Shown here: positions 8,906 to 18,140 of the stretch, one piece after another
Numbering within the stretch: position 1 is the first letter of the stretch
Layout of the letters: each line of letters starts with the position of its first letter
NCBI RefSeq assembly: GCF_025725645.1
Contig: NZ_CP107007.1
Location: 1,488,001-1,552,000, forward strand
DNA: 64,000 nt
Direction: 5' to 3'
From: Halomonas sp. GD1P12
Lineage (GTDB): Bacteria > Pseudomonadota > Gammaproteobacteria > Pseudomonadales > Halomonadaceae
The notes under the pieces: model-generated
Databases searched by the model: none
What the model was told of the DNA's origin: nothing
What the model saw: the letters and a program-made list of their open reading frames with translations, nothing else
Translations under genes and position numbers: made by a program

Positions 8906-8923
8906 AATGAGATCGATCTCATT
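8906..8923. promoter_or_regulatory. LacI-type operator, perfect 18-bp palindrome
   Basis: AATGAGATCGATCTCATT is fully self-complementary with a central CG, the hallmark of LacI/GalR operators. It lies 20 bp upstream of the lacI-type start codon and nowhere near another regulator. I infer autoregulation and repression of the downstream transport operon. Confidence 0.75.
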
Positions 8924-9004
8924 GGTGATCACAGAGGCTAGCGGTGCTTCATGACAACGCCGTGTCGGTTGGATGTCCGTTTTAAAAAAACGGGAAAGGT
9001 TTAA

Positions 9005-9925
9005 TTAATGCCCAAACACCGACCAGCCGGTGCGCTGGACGAACATCTCCAGTGCCCGGGCGCCCAGCAAACTATTGCCGTAGGTGTCGAGACCCGGCGA
9101 CCAGACTGCCAGCGACCCGCGCCCTGGGGCGATGGCGAGAATGCCTCCGCCGACGCCACTTTTGCCCGGAAGCCCCACGCGAAAGGCGAACTCGCCGGAG
9201 GCGTCGTAATGGCCGCACATCATCATCAAGGAGTTGATCCGCCGCGCCCGCTGGGGCGAGACCACGCGCAGGTTGCTGGGCTTGTTGACCCCGTTCGAGG
9301 CGAGAAAGAGCCCGGCGTGAGCGAGCTGCTCGCAGCTCATGGCGATGGCGCACTGATGAAAATAGGTGCCCAGCACCTTGTCGACATCGTGGCGAAGGCG
9401 CCCGAAGGCCTTCATGAAGTGGGCAAGCGAGGCGTTGCGGTCCTTGTGCGCCATCTCAGAAGCGGCGACCTGGCGGTCGAAGCAGATACTCGTATCGTCG
9501 GCGATATAGCGCACGAAGCTTAGAATCTCGGCAAGCGACTCCCGCGGCTCGTGCCCCATCATGATCGCATCCACCACGGCGATCGCACCGGCGTTGATGA
9601 ACGGATTACGCGGCTTGCCGCCTTCGTGTTCGAGCTGAACGATAGAGTTGAACGGATCTCCCGAAGGCTCACGGCCGACATTGGCCCACAGGCCGTCGCC
9701 GAGCTTGCCAAGCCCCATGGTGAGCGTGAACACCTTCGAAATGCTCTGAATCGAAAACGGCGTGGCCGCGCACCCGGCCGAGAAGCGTTCGCCCTCGACC
9801 GTGGCCAGGCTGATACCGAACTGATGAGGGTCGACCTCGGCGAGCTGGGGAATGTAGTCGGCGACCTTGCCGCGCTCGGTTTCACGAGCGAGCTGTTCGG
9901 TGATGTCGTTTAAAAGCGTTTGCAT
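9005..9925 (-). CDS. glsA: Glutaminase A
   Basis: A 306-residue beta-lactamase-fold glutaminase, the usual length for the bacterial enzyme. The catalytic Ser-x-x-Lys is in [12 protein letters not shown]. Other family motifs are ADYIPQLA near the N-terminus, [11 protein letters not shown] and the Gly-rich [14 protein letters not shown] near the C-terminus. It hydrolyses glutamine to glutamate and ammonia in the cytoplasm. It stands alone, 118 bp upstream of the lacI-type operon in the same direction. A 7-bp A/T-rich hairpin (8977-8993) lies in that gap. Confidence 0.95.
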   Translation of the reverse strand: MQTLLNDITEQLARETERGKVADYIPQLAEVDPHQFGISLATVEGERFSAGCAATPFSIQSISKVFTLTMGLGKLGDGLWANVGREPSGDPFNSIVQLEHEGGKPRNPFINAGAIAVVDAIMMGHEPRESLAEILSFVRYIADDTSICFDRQVAASEMAHKDRNASLAHFMKAFGRLRHDVDKVLGTYFHQCAIAMSCEQLAHAGLFLASNGVNKPSNLRVVSPQRARRINSLMMMCGHYDASGEFAFRVGLPGKSGVGGGILAIAPGRGSLAVWSPGLDTYGNSLLGARALEMFVQRTGWSVFGH

Positions 9926-10265
9926 GGCTGGCGATCGATGGCGTAAAGGGCCAATTACCCTAGCCGAAACCGCGCAGCTTGTCTGCCCAGCGGTCGGTGC
10001 AAGGCTTGCCGTGGGTCGGTAGTGAGCGTTTGATGAAAGCGGCTTGAATGACCAACCGGTGATTCATTAAAAAGAATTATAGGACCGAAGAGGGGGATGC
10101 TCATTATTTGACGAAATATCCCCATTTAAAGGCCTAACTCTTTTAAATGGTCTAATAAAAATGGGCTAGATTTGGCGCACTAAATGCGAGAATGACACCG
10201 TCGGGGTTTGCGGTACGGCGTTGGACGTTCTCCTGCTCGCCGTCACGCTCATTCAAAGGGCTCCC
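9926..10265. other. Intergenic region with divergent promoters and nested inverted repeats
   Basis: A 340-bp gap between leftward glsA and the rightward protease gene. Bases about 10060-10180 are unusually AT-rich. Two inverted repeats sit side by side: GGGGAT (10093-10098) with ATCCCC (10118-10123), and CCATTTAAA (10122-10130) with TTTAAATGG (10142-10150). TAATAA just after the second could be a -10 for the protease gene. No open frame there looks coding. Confidence 0.55.
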
Positions 10266-12635
10266 ATGAAAATCTCGAATGTTCATTTGCCTGCCGCGCC
10301 GTTCAAACCTCGCTCGCTGGTCGTCGCGGTCGCACTGTCGTTTTCCGCCGTTTCACTTGCCGGCTGCAGCTCCGGCGGCGGTGGGGGAGGTGGCGCCCCG
10401 GATGACTCCTCTACCGGCATTTACCAGCCCGAGCCTGCCCCCGCCCCGGTTGAACCGCCTCCTGCGCCTGCACCTGCTCCGGTTGAACCGCCGCCGATCG
10501 AAAAGCCGCCGGTCAGTCGGGTGCCCGTGGAATCACCCACGGATGAAGCGCCTTCCAATCGATATCCCATGATCGAGCCGCTGGGTGTGCGGGTCGGCAT
10601 CGTCGATAGCGGCTTCGATATCGACCGTATCCTCAATAACGATGTCGTGATCGACAGCCTGAACGTGCATACCGGGCTCAAGGATGTAAGCGGGGGCAAT
10701 GAGTGGCACGGCAGCGTGGTCGCCTCGACTATTTCCGGCGGTCAGCTCGGTAACGCCCGGCTGGATCTGATCAAGGTAGAAGATGCCAGTGGGACGACCT
10801 ACAGCAGTACGCTGGATTACGGTATTGGCGAGGCGGCGCTTCGCGGGGCGCGGGTCATCAATACCAGCTTCTCGCGGCGGCTGGAGGCCAGTGACCCGCG
10901 GCTGAGCTTTAACGGCGTTTCGACGAATGAGTCCTATCAGCGTGTCGTTAATGCCAACGATGGCAAGGGCGCGGTGTATGTCGTCAGCGCCGGTAACAGC
11001 GGCGCGGCAATCGATACCCAAGGCAAACCGCTGTATGCAAGCCAGCCGGCGCTTTTCGAGATGACGCTGATTGCCGTGGGCAGTGATGAGCAGGGCAATC
11101 TGCACCCGTTGAGCAGCTTTCCAGGCGACGATGCCCGGCTACAGTCGCGCACGCTGGCCGCGCCTTTCGTCAACCGTCAGGTGGGGGCGCAGGGCACGTC
11201 CATTTCGGCGCCCCGGGTGGCGGAGTACGCTGCGGGAATCATCGCGCGCTGGCCTCACCTGACAGCGCAGCAGGTGAGCCAGCGCCTGCTGGAAACCGCG
11301 CGCCGCGACAGCGCACTGTTTGGCCAAAACAGCTGCGGCGCCTCAGGCACCGCCAACTGTGGTTTCTTCTATTTAGGTCAGGGGGCCGCCGATATCGACG
11401 CGGCACTGGCGCCTGCCGGCGAGCTGGTCGTTCCCAGCGGCGAGAGCGTGGCACTTGGCGGTGAATCTGCCAGCGCCTCCTTCGCCCAGCTCTCCGGCGC
11501 CTACGGCGATGCACTCGCCAGTACCCAAGCGCTTGAAAACGTTGCGGCGTTCGACGCGCTGGGGCGCGACTACGCGATCGACCTGAGCGGCAATGCTCAG
11601 CCGCGCAAAGCGTACGATGACCAGCTGCGCAACAGCATGGAGCGCGTTGCCAGCGCTTCGGTTCAGGCGGTCGATACACAGTTCATAGACAGCGGCGCTT
11701 ATCAGTTCACGGCGAGCACGGATAGCGCTGGCACCCCGCTTGCGAGTCGTTTCGACGTGGACTTCGGCGCGGCGGGCCTCGGCACGGCCGGTCTCGGCGC
11801 GGCTGGCTTCAGCGCTTTTCGCTTCGACGGCGATCAGGCAAGCCCGATGAGTGGCTACGCCGAGTCGTCGATGATGCCGATGATCTCCTTTCAAGGCGGC
11901 TCGGCGCTGACCCAAGGGCTCGATAGCGTCAGCGGCGTGCAAACCCGCTACGCGCTGGGCGAGCGTGTCGAGGTGAGCGCCTCGCACTGGGCCGGCGACG
12001 TCGAAGCTTCCAAGGAGAGCCGCTACCGCTCGAACCGCTCGGATATCGGCGCCTCGTTCACACTGACGCCGGCGCTGAGCCTCGCGACCCATATTGGCCG
12101 GCTGAACGAGCAGGAAGGACTGCTTGGCGCTCACGGCACCGGCGCACTGAGCCTCGGGGAAAACAACCACATGACGTTTGCTGGCGTCGAACTTCAAATG
12201 GTGTTGGGCAGCGGCTTCAGCGGGTTCGCCGAATTCGAGCAGGCCCGTGGTAATGCCGGTGGCAGCGGTTTGCTGGCAAGCGTCGATAACATCGTGGCTC
12301 GTGAGATGGCGCTGGGCGCGCAGTGGCAGGGCCAGGGGGCGCGCGCCGATGAACGGCTGGCGCTGAGCGTTCGCCAGCCGCTGCGCATCGAGAGTGCAGA
12401 TGCCAGCGTCGAGGTGCCGGTCGGTCGGCACCTCGACGGCACCGTGGTGCGCGAAACCCGTGAGGCGTCGCTGTCGCCTTCCGGGCGTCAGGTGGACATC
12501 GAGCTTGGTTACGCTTTCGCCAGTAGCGAACATAGCGAGTGGCAGGTGAATCTACTGCACACCCTCGAGCCCGGCCACGACGCCGACGCGCCCGACGATA
12601 CGGCGGCGGTGGTCAACTATCGCTACCGCTGGTAG
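10266..12635 (+). CDS. Lipidated S8 (subtilisin-type) serine protease autotransporter
   Basis: A 789-residue surface protein. A signal peptide ends in lipobox LAGC (Cys34), followed by a Gly run and a Pro/Ala/Glu spacer with two [10 protein letters not shown] units. The peptidase S8 domain (about 100-400) has a complete triad: Asp114 in GIVDSGF, His148 in EWHGSVVA, Ser312 in GTSISAP, with Asn244 in SAGNSG. The rest (about 500-789) has alternating beta-strand patterns and ends in NYRYRW, an aromatic C-terminus typical of an outer-membrane barrel. The layout resembles NalP of Neisseria and SphB1 of Bordetella. ATG 10266 begins the signal peptide. Secretion by the type V route is inferred; natural substrates are unknown. 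Confidence 0.85.
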   Translation: MKISNVHLPAAPFKPRSLVVAVALSFSAVSLAGCSSGGGGGGGAPDDSSTGIYQPEPAPAPVEPPPAPAPAPVEPPPIEKPPVSRVPVESPTDEAPSNRYPMIEPLGVRVGIVDSGFDIDRILNNDVVIDSLNVHTGLKDVSGGNEWHGSVVASTISGGQLGNARLDLIKVEDASGTTYSSTLDYGIGEAALRGARVINTSFSRRLEASDPRLSFNGVSTNESYQRVVNANDGKGAVYVVSAGNSGAAIDTQGKPLYASQPALFEMTLIAVGSDEQGNLHPLSSFPGDDARLQSRTLAAPFVNRQVGAQGTSISAPRVAEYAAGIIARWPHLTAQQVSQRLLETARRDSALFGQNSCGASGTANCGFFYLGQGAADIDAALAPAGELVVPSGESVALGGESASASFAQLSGAYGDALASTQALENVAAFDALGRDYAIDLSGNAQPRKAYDDQLRNSMERVASASVQAVDTQFIDSGAYQFTASTDSAGTPLASRFDVDFGAAGLGTAGLGAAGFSAFRFDGDQASPMSGYAESSMMPMISFQGGSALTQGLDSVSGVQTRYALGERVEVSASHWAGDVEASKESRYRSNRSDIGASFTLTPALSLATHIGRLNEQEGLLGAHGTGALSLGENNHMTFAGVELQMVLGSGFSGFAEFEQARGNAGGSGLLASVDNIVAREMALGAQWQGQGARADERLALSVRQPLRIESADASVEVPVGRHLDGTVVRETREASLSPSGRQVDIELGYAFASSEHSEWQVNLLHTLEPGHDADAPDDTAAVVNYRYRW

Positions 12636-12733
12636 GTGACGCCGCCCCATTCCCTTTGCATGGCGGCTGCTATGGCCATTGCCAGCCCCGCCGCCAGCCG
12701 CTAGAGTTCGCCCTTTTAAATAGGGGCGCGCGT

Positions 12734-14221
12734 ATGGCCACGCTGATGATTCAGGGCACGACCTCGGATGCGGGTAAGAGCACGGTGGTGGCCGGGCTTT
12801 GCCGGGTGCTGGCGCGCCGCGGCGTATCGGTGGCGCCCTTCAAACCCCAGAACATGGCACTCAATAGCGCCGTGACTGTCGACGGAGGCGAAATCGGCCG
12901 CTCCACCGCGCTGCAGGCGATGGCGGCGGGGGTAGCGCCTCATAGCGACATGAACCCGGTGCTGTTAAAGCCCGAAAGCGACCGTGGTGCCCAGGTGATT
13001 CTGCGCGGCCGCGTGCATGGCCATATGGACGCGCTCGACTACCACACCTTCAAACGCACCGCTTCCGAGAGCGTCATGGCCGCCTGGGAGGCGCTGAGCG
13101 AGCGCTTCGACGTGATCATCGCCGAAGGCGCGGGTAGTCCTGCCGAGATCAACCTGCGAAAAGGCGATATCGCCAATATGGGCTTCGCCGAAGCCGTCGA
13201 CTGCCCGGTGCTGCTGGTCGGCGATATCGACCGCGGCGGCGTGTTCGCCCAGCTCGTCGGTACGCTGGCACTTTTGAGCGCGTCCGAGCAGGCCCGCACT
13301 CAAGGCTTCATCATCAACCGCTTTCGCGGTGATATCGGCCTGCTCGGCTCCGGCCTCGAGTGGCTCACTCAGCACACCGGCAAGCCGGTCTTCGGCACGC
13401 TGCCGTATCTCAAGGGCCACCTGCTCGACGCTGAGGACGCTATCGCCGGGGTTCAGGCCGAAAAAAGTGCCCAAACGCTGAACGTGGTGGTGCCCAGGCT
13501 TCCTCGCATCAGCAACCACACCGATTTCGACGCCTTACGCCTGCACCCCCAGGTCACGTTGAGCTTCGTTCAGGAAGGCGAGCCGATTCCTCCGGCAGAC
13601 GCCATCATTCTGCCCGGCAGCAAGAGCACGCTGAGCGACCTTGGCTGGCTCAAGCGAAATGGCTGGGAGGCGGCGATTACTCGCCATCTGCGTTACGGCG
13701 GGCGCGTGCTGGGGATCTGCGGTGGGTTTCAAATGCTCGGTGACTGGGTCGAGGACCCGCAGGGGCTCGAAGGGCCCGCCGGGCGCGTACCGGGGCTCGG
13801 GCTTTTGGCGCTCACCACGACCATGGCCAAAGGCAAACAGCTTCGAAACGTGGACGGAGTGATGATCGAAGAGGGCGTGCGCGTGAGCGGCTACGAGATC
13901 CACAACGGCGTTAGTCACGGCGCCGCGTTGGAGCGCGCGCTGTTCGATCTGGGCAGTCATCTCGACGGTGCCATAAGCGAAGATGGCCAGGTGCTGGGCA
14001 CTTACCTTCACGGGGTGTTCGATGGCGCCGAGGCGTGTCAGGCGCTGCTTGCGCGGCTGGGGCTGGCATCGAGCAGTGTGGTCGACTATAGCGCCCATCG
14101 CGAGCGCGAGCTGGAACGCCTGGCCGACACGCTGGAGGCGCATCTGGATATCGAGCGAATTCTCGACATACTCGAAAACGCGCCTTCGAGCAAAGGCCAG
14201 GCTCGAAGGCGTTTGGAATAG
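12734..14221 (+). CDS. cobQ: Cobyric acid synthase
   Basis: A 495-residue glutamine-dependent amidase acting late in cobalamin synthesis, amidating four side chains of adenosylcobyrinate a,c-diamide. An N-terminal P-loop ATPase-like domain ([29 protein letters not shown]) is joined to a C-terminal class I glutamine amidotransferase with nucleophile Cys in [10 protein letters not shown] and His in YLHGVFD. ATG 12734 is chosen because [16 protein letters not shown] matches the family N-terminus. No other cobalamin gene is nearby and I see no B12 riboswitch in the 98 bp upstream. Confidence 0.95.
   Translation: MATLMIQGTTSDAGKSTVVAGLCRVLARRGVSVAPFKPQNMALNSAVTVDGGEIGRSTALQAMAAGVAPHSDMNPVLLKPESDRGAQVILRGRVHGHMDALDYHTFKRTASESVMAAWEALSERFDVIIAEGAGSPAEINLRKGDIANMGFAEAVDCPVLLVGDIDRGGVFAQLVGTLALLSASEQARTQGFIINRFRGDIGLLGSGLEWLTQHTGKPVFGTLPYLKGHLLDAEDAIAGVQAEKSAQTLNVVVPRLPRISNHTDFDALRLHPQVTLSFVQEGEPIPPADAIILPGSKSTLSDLGWLKRNGWEAAITRHLRYGGRVLGICGGFQMLGDWVEDPQGLEGPAGRVPGLGLLALTTTMAKGKQLRNVDGVMIEEGVRVSGYEIHNGVSHGAALERALFDLGSHLDGAISEDGQVLGTYLHGVFDGAEACQALLARLGLASSSVVDYSAHRERELERLADTLEAHLDIERILDILENAPSSKGQARRRLE
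14181..14214. terminator. Hairpin inside cobQ 3' end, possible bidirectional terminator
   Basis: CGCCTTCGAGC (14181-14191) and GCTCGAAGGCG (14201-14211) form an 11-bp perfect stem with a 9-nt loop, flanked by AAAA on the left and TTT on the right. It lies within the last codons of cobQ, whose stop is 8 bp from the convergent ridA stop. It could terminate transcripts from both sides, although the T runs are short. Confidence 0.5.
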
Positions 14222-14229
14222 GGAAGGGG

Positions 14230-14667
14230 TTATTCCGGGCCGGTATCCGAATCGGGCTGGGGGTTGCCTTCTTTCTGTGAGCGTCGGCTGCGGCTCGCCA
14301 TCAGCGTGATCTCCACGTTGCTGCCCTTGCACAGGCGGCTCGCCTCGGTGCAGGTACGCGCCGGGTACTGGCCCGCGTCGAAAAATTCGGCGTAGACGCT
14401 GTCGAGTTTGCTGATCTCACCAAGGTCGGTCATGTGAATATCGACGCGGACCACATCGCGCCACTCAAGTTCTTCCTGGCGCAGCATGCGCTCGAGCTCG
14501 CGCATGATACGGTGGGTCTCCTTGGCGACGTCGCCGATGACCTGATCCTCTTCGACGATATCGGCAATGGTCAGTCCGGAAATGAACACATACTGGTCAT
14601 CCACCACCATGTGGCTGCCGGGAAAATCGGGTTTGGGCAGGGTCGGGTCGTTGATGAACTGGGGCAC
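14230..14667 (-). CDS. RidA (YjgF/YER057c/UK114)-family protein
   Basis: A 145-residue Rid-family protein. Visible landmarks are DDQYVFISGLTIAD, the WRDVVRVDIHMTDLGEI stretch and the C-terminal strand NVEITLMASRS. Canonical RidA deaminates reactive enamine/imine intermediates using an Arg in the last strand; here the region reads ARTCTEASRLCKGSNVEITLMA, so the usual PARxxV context is altered and deaminase activity is uncertain. Start is GTG 14667 (reads VPQFINDPTLP) because AAGGAGAG lies just upstream. The acidic/polar tail after residue 125 is variable. It is convergent with cobQ. Confidence 0.82.
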   Translation of the reverse strand: MPQFINDPTLPKPDFPGSHMVVDDQYVFISGLTIADIVEEDQVIGDVAKETHRIMRELERMLRQEELEWRDVVRVDIHMTDLGEISKLDSVYAEFFDAGQYPARTCTEASRLCKGSNVEITLMASRSRRSQKEGNPQPDSDTGPE

Positions 14668-14844
14668 GGGCTCTCCTTGTCGGCCTGGGGGATATTGCGT
14701 TCTGTGCGACCAGCCTGGCACATGAGCGCTTGCTTTGCGTGATCGCTCTGGCACCCAGGCGCGGTTTGCTCTAGGCTTGCGAGCCTTGAACGGCGCTGCA
14801 CGCGCGCCGATGTTGGTCAGAAATAAGCACGATGAGAGAGCGCA

Positions 14845-15405
14845 ATGAAGGTTGTCCAGATTAAAGAGCCCCGCGAGCGCCGCGCGTGTCTCGCCAAACT
14901 GTGTGCAAAGGTGTACGGCCAGCAGGCGGGCCTGACCCCGCTGGTGGTCTTCACGGGCACCCAAAACGTTTTGTTCGAGCAGGAAGCCGCGCGGCTCATC
15001 GCCGGTACGGGAAGCGGCGGCGAGATTCTGGCGCTGGCGCTACTGGTGCTCGACGAGAAGGGCGAGGGCATGACGCTGAGTTTGGCCTGGGAGCAGCGTG
15101 AGGGCGCCAGGGCGCGGCTGATCAGCGAGCTTAGCCTCAACGTGCCGCTCAAGGTCGAAGTGGGCGAGCCCTCTCAGGTGGCGTTTTATCAGGATTGCGG
15201 ACTCAAGCGCTGGTTCGACGGCGAAAACGGCGAGCGGGTCGGACTCAACGCCCGCCATCCGGCGACGCGTCTCGAGGACGTTTCACCCACCCTGACGCTG
15301 GATCACGACCGGATACTGCGTCGCTTCAAGCACGACCCGAAAGCGTTCGAGGCGGCCAAGCGTGATTTCCTGGAAGGCCTCGAGCGCGCGCCGAGCGCGC
15401 TTTAA
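14845..15405 (+). CDS. Uncharacterised protein, possibly GNAT-like
   Basis: A 186-residue cytoplasmic protein with no signal peptide or membrane segment. I do not recognise a named family. The segment QVAFYQDCGLKRWFDG (about residues 112-127) resembles the FYxxxGF motif near the end of GNAT acetyltransferases, and the preceding alternating strands would fit such a fold, but no clear acetyl-CoA loop is visible. The C-terminus is helical and charged. It diverges from ridA with 177 bp between them. Confidence 0.6.
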   Translation: MKVVQIKEPRERRACLAKLCAKVYGQQAGLTPLVVFTGTQNVLFEQEAARLIAGTGSGGEILALALLVLDEKGEGMTLSLAWEQREGARARLISELSLNVPLKVEVGEPSQVAFYQDCGLKRWFDGENGERVGLNARHPATRLEDVSPTLTLDHDRILRRFKHDPKAFEAAKRDFLEGLERAPSAL

Positions 15406-15447
15406 CGTCATTCGAGCCTGGCCTTTGCTCGTATAAAAAGTGGCTGC

Positions 15448-15495
15448 GAAAGCAAAGCACTTATGACATCAAAGCACTGACGACATCAAAGCACT
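15448..15495. repeat. Three tandem copies of a 17-bp repeat
   Basis: GACATCAAAGCACT occurs at 15465-15478 and 15482-15495, and a diverged copy GAAAGCAAAGCACT at 15448-15461, all spaced exactly 17 bp. The last copy runs into the stop codon of the VWA gene. Function unknown. Confidence 0.7.
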
Positions 15496-16670
15496 CACGA
15501 AAGCTCGCGCATGGCCGTTTCGAGCCCTTCGACGGTCATCGGGTACATGCGATCCTCGACGATCTCCTGAATCAGCTTCGTCGAGTAGGTGTACTCCCAG
15601 GTGCGCGGCAGGGCCGGGTTGAGCCATACGAGTTTCGGGAAGTGCTTCGTCAAACGCTCTAGCCAAACGCCTCCCGGCTCCTCGTTGAAGTGCTCGACGC
15701 TCCCACCCGGGTGGGTGATCTCGTAAGGTGACATCGCCGCATCGCCCACCACCACGACCTGGTAATCCGACCCGTAAGTGCGCAGAAGCTCCCATGTCGA
15801 GAGACGTTCGCTGCCGCGGCGGCGATTGTTTTTCCAGACGCCTTCGTAGACACAGTTGTGAAAGTAAAAGTATTCCAGGTACTTGAACTCAGAGCGCGCC
15901 GCGGAGAAGAGCTCCTCGCACACGCGCACGTGATCGTCCATCGAGCCGCCGACGTCCAAAAACAGCAGGATCTTGACGGCGTTATGGCGCTCCGGACGCA
16001 TCTGCACGTTTAAAAGCCCCGCATCGCGGGCGGTTTCCCGAATGGTGCCCTTGATGTCGAACTCTGAACGCGCGCCCTGGCGGGCGAACTTTCTAAGCCG
16101 ACGTAGCGCCATTTTGATATTGCGCGTGCCAAGCTCCAGGCTGTCGTCGTAGTCGCGAAAGCGGCGCTCGTCCCACACTTTGGTGGCGCGGCGATGGCGC
16201 GAGCCGTCCTGGCCGATACGGATGCCTTCCGGGTTGTAGCCGTAGGCGCCGAAGGGGCTGGTGCCGCCGGTACCGATCCACTTGTTGCCGCCGGCGTGGC
16301 GCTCTTTCTGCTCTTCCAGACGCTTTTTGAAGGTGTCGATTAGCGCCTCGAGCCCGCCCAGCGACTCGATCTTCGCTTTCTCCTCCTCGGAGAGCTGCTT
16401 CTCGAATTCGCGACGCAGCCACTCGTCCGGAATCAGCGCCTCGATGCCGGCCTCCACGCTTTCGAGCCCCTCGAACCAGGCAGCGAAGGCGCGATCGAAG
16501 CGGTCGAAGTAACGCTCGTCCTTGACCATCACCGTGCGCGCGACATGGTAGAAGCTTTGCATATCGGCGAATACCACGCCGGACTCGAGAGCCGCGTGCA
16601 AGTCGAGCAGCTCGCGCAGCGAAACCGGCACCCCAGTGCGCTTCAACGTCTCAAACAGGCCGATGAACAT
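15495..16670 (-). CDS. VWA (CoxE-type) domain protein, MoxR partner
   Basis: A 391-residue protein. The N-terminal half is helical and charged; the C-terminal half is a von Willebrand A-like domain with a metal-site sequence LLFLDVGGSMDDH, where Gly replaces the first Ser of the classic DxSxS. It lies 3 bp downstream of the MoxR ATPase. Such pairs are thought to work as metal-dependent chaperones that insert cofactors or assemble complexes; the client here is unknown. Its 3' end carries the 17-bp tandem repeat. Confidence 0.85.
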   Translation of the reverse strand: MFIGLFETLKRTGVPVSLRELLDLHAALESGVVFADMQSFYHVARTVMVKDERYFDRFDRAFAAWFEGLESVEAGIEALIPDEWLRREFEKQLSEEEKAKIESLGGLEALIDTFKKRLEEQKERHAGGNKWIGTGGTSPFGAYGYNPEGIRIGQDGSRHRRATKVWDERRFRDYDDSLELGTRNIKMALRRLRKFARQGARSEFDIKGTIRETARDAGLLNVQMRPERHNAVKILLFLDVGGSMDDHVRVCEELFSAARSEFKYLEYFYFHNCVYEGVWKNNRRRGSERLSTWELLRTYGSDYQVVVVGDAAMSPYEITHPGGSVEHFNEEPGGVWLERLTKHFPKLVWLNPALPRTWEYTYSTKLIQEIVEDRMYPMTVEGLETAMRELS

Positions 16671-16673
16671 GGC

Positions 16674-17528
16674 TTAACGCCCCGGCCCTTTTTGGCGGCG
16701 CATCATGAACGCGAGACGTTCCAACAGATGGGTATCCTGTTCGTTTTTGATCAACGCCCCGGCCATGGGCGGCAGCGCTTTTGAGGGGTCGCGGTGATAA
16801 AGCGCTTCACGGGAAAGCTCGTCGCTCATCAAAAGCTTCAGCCAATCGACCAGCTCCGAGGTCGAGGGCTTTTTCTTGAGCCCTGGCGCCTCGCGCAGTT
16901 CAAAAAAGACGTTGAGCGCCTCGGAAACGAGCGTTGGCGCGATGTCGGGAAAGTGGACATCGACGATCGCTTGCAGGGTGTCGCGATCGGGAAAGTCGAT
17001 GTAGTGGAAAAAGCAGCGGCGTAAAAACGCATCCGGCAGCTCTTTTTCATTGTTCGAGGTAATGATGATGATCGGGCGGTGCCGGGCGCGTACGGTTTCA
17101 CCGGTTTCATAAACGAAGAACTCCATGCGATCCAGCTCCTGAAGTAGATCGTTGGGGAACTCGATGTCCGCCTTGTCGATTTCATCGATCAACAGCACTA
17201 CGCGCTTATCGGCGGTGAACGCTTCCCACAGCTTGCCGGGACGAATGTAGTTGGCGACGTTCTCGACACCCTCGACACCCAGCTGGGAGTCGCGCAGCCG
17301 GCTGACCGCATCGTATTCGTAGAGCCCCTGAGCCGCCCTGGTGGTCGACTTGATGTGCCAGGTCAAAAGCTCGGTATCGAACGAGCGGGCAAGCTCCTCG
17401 GCCAGCAGCGTTTTTCCTGTCCCCGGCTCGCCCTTGATCAAGAGCGGGCGCTCGAGCATAACGGCCGCGTTGACCGCCTGCTTGAGCGCCTCGGTTGCGA
17501 TGTAGGAGGTAGTGGAATCGAACGCCAT
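16674..17528 (-). CDS. MoxR-family AAA+ ATPase
   Basis: A 284-residue AAA+ ATPase. Walker A is GEPGTGKTLLAEELA (about residues 37-51), Walker B is VVLLIDEIDKAD, and sensor 1 is IIIITSNNEKELPDAFLRRCFF. This matches the short MoxR subfamily. It is the first gene of a two-gene operon with the VWA protein. ATG 17528 follows AAAGGAGCCCCC on the complement, a good ribosome site. Confidence 0.92.
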   Translation of the reverse strand: MAFDSTTSYIATEALKQAVNAAVMLERPLLIKGEPGTGKTLLAEELARSFDTELLTWHIKSTTRAAQGLYEYDAVSRLRDSQLGVEGVENVANYIRPGKLWEAFTADKRVVLLIDEIDKADIEFPNDLLQELDRMEFFVYETGETVRARHRPIIIITSNNEKELPDAFLRRCFFHYIDFPDRDTLQAIVDVHFPDIAPTLVSEALNVFFELREAPGLKKKPSTSELVDWLKLLMSDELSREALYHRDPSKALPPMAGALIKNEQDTHLLERLAFMMRRQKGPGR

Positions 17529-17849
17529 GGGGGCTCCTTTGAAGGCCGGATGGGAAGCGGATCAAGATGCGATAGCGGATCAGTTTACGTGGCACGTGGC
17601 GTGTCACAAAGCGTCGTCACCGCGTAACGCTGGGGCCAGCAGTACGGCAAGTGGCTGAAGCAGCGAAAATTTTCCGATCGAATACGACTTTAGTGCAACG
17701 CAATGATGCAAAAACGGGTTTTTGTGCCCGCTGATGGTGCGCGTTAAAAGAGCATGAACAGGGGCGCAGTAAGTGGTGATACGGAATTTTTTTATATGTA
17801 GTTGATTTTTAAAGTGTAAAAAAATAGTGGCACGCCGCTCGCAATATAA

Positions 17850-17980
17850 ATGGGCAAGAGGCATACGAATAGAATCAAACGACTTCTCGATTCTCCCTTC
17901 GTTGCCATGTCGTCCAACCGGACGATACACCGAGTGAGCTGGCGTGCTCCACCTGGGTCCCCTTCGGGGGACCTTTTTTT
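17850..17980 (+). ncRNA. Candidate small RNA ending at orphan terminator
   Basis: No coding sequence on the plus strand lies upstream of the terminator at 17956-17980, so a non-coding transcript starting near the AT-rich promoter-like block is the simplest explanation. A stem TCGTCC-AACC-GGACGA (17910-17925) precedes the terminator. I cannot match it to a known family, and the 5' end is a guess. Confidence 0.4.
17956..17980 (+). terminator. Rho-independent terminator
   Basis: GGTCCCC-TTCG-GGGGACC forms a 7-bp stem with a UUCG tetraloop, followed directly by seven Ts. It is oriented rightward. Confidence 0.9.
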
Positions 17981-18140
17981 ATGCCTATAAAACAGCGGTC
18001 GTTAGAAAAAAATATTATAAAAGACTTCCACTGAATGTTTGGAAACACTGTTCGATTAGTATATATTGTATAAGTAAGCCGGAGGCAACGGCGTCGTTCG
18101 TGGCAAATTGAGCCATCGGCAAACTAAAAGGATGACCGTG

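Larger units (their letters stand above)
17529..18140. other. Long AT-rich intergenic region with orphan terminator
   Basis: These 612 bp separate leftward moxR from rightward ompW-like. The left part should hold the moxR promoter. Bases 17780-17850 are very AT-rich, with TTGATT (17802-17807) and TATAAA (17845-17850) as promoter-like words. They are followed by a stem-loop (17910-17925) and a strong rightward terminator (17956-17980) that no visible coding gene uses. A second AT-rich block (18005-18075, with TATATATTGTATAA) is the likely ompW promoter. Confidence 0.65.

Noticed and set aside
12636-12733. Cobalamin riboswitch upstream of cobQ
   Set aside because: Only 98 bp are available and no B12-box-like sequence is visible.
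15448-15495. CRISPR-like array
   Set aside because: The 17-bp units are contiguous, without spacers, and no cas genes are present.
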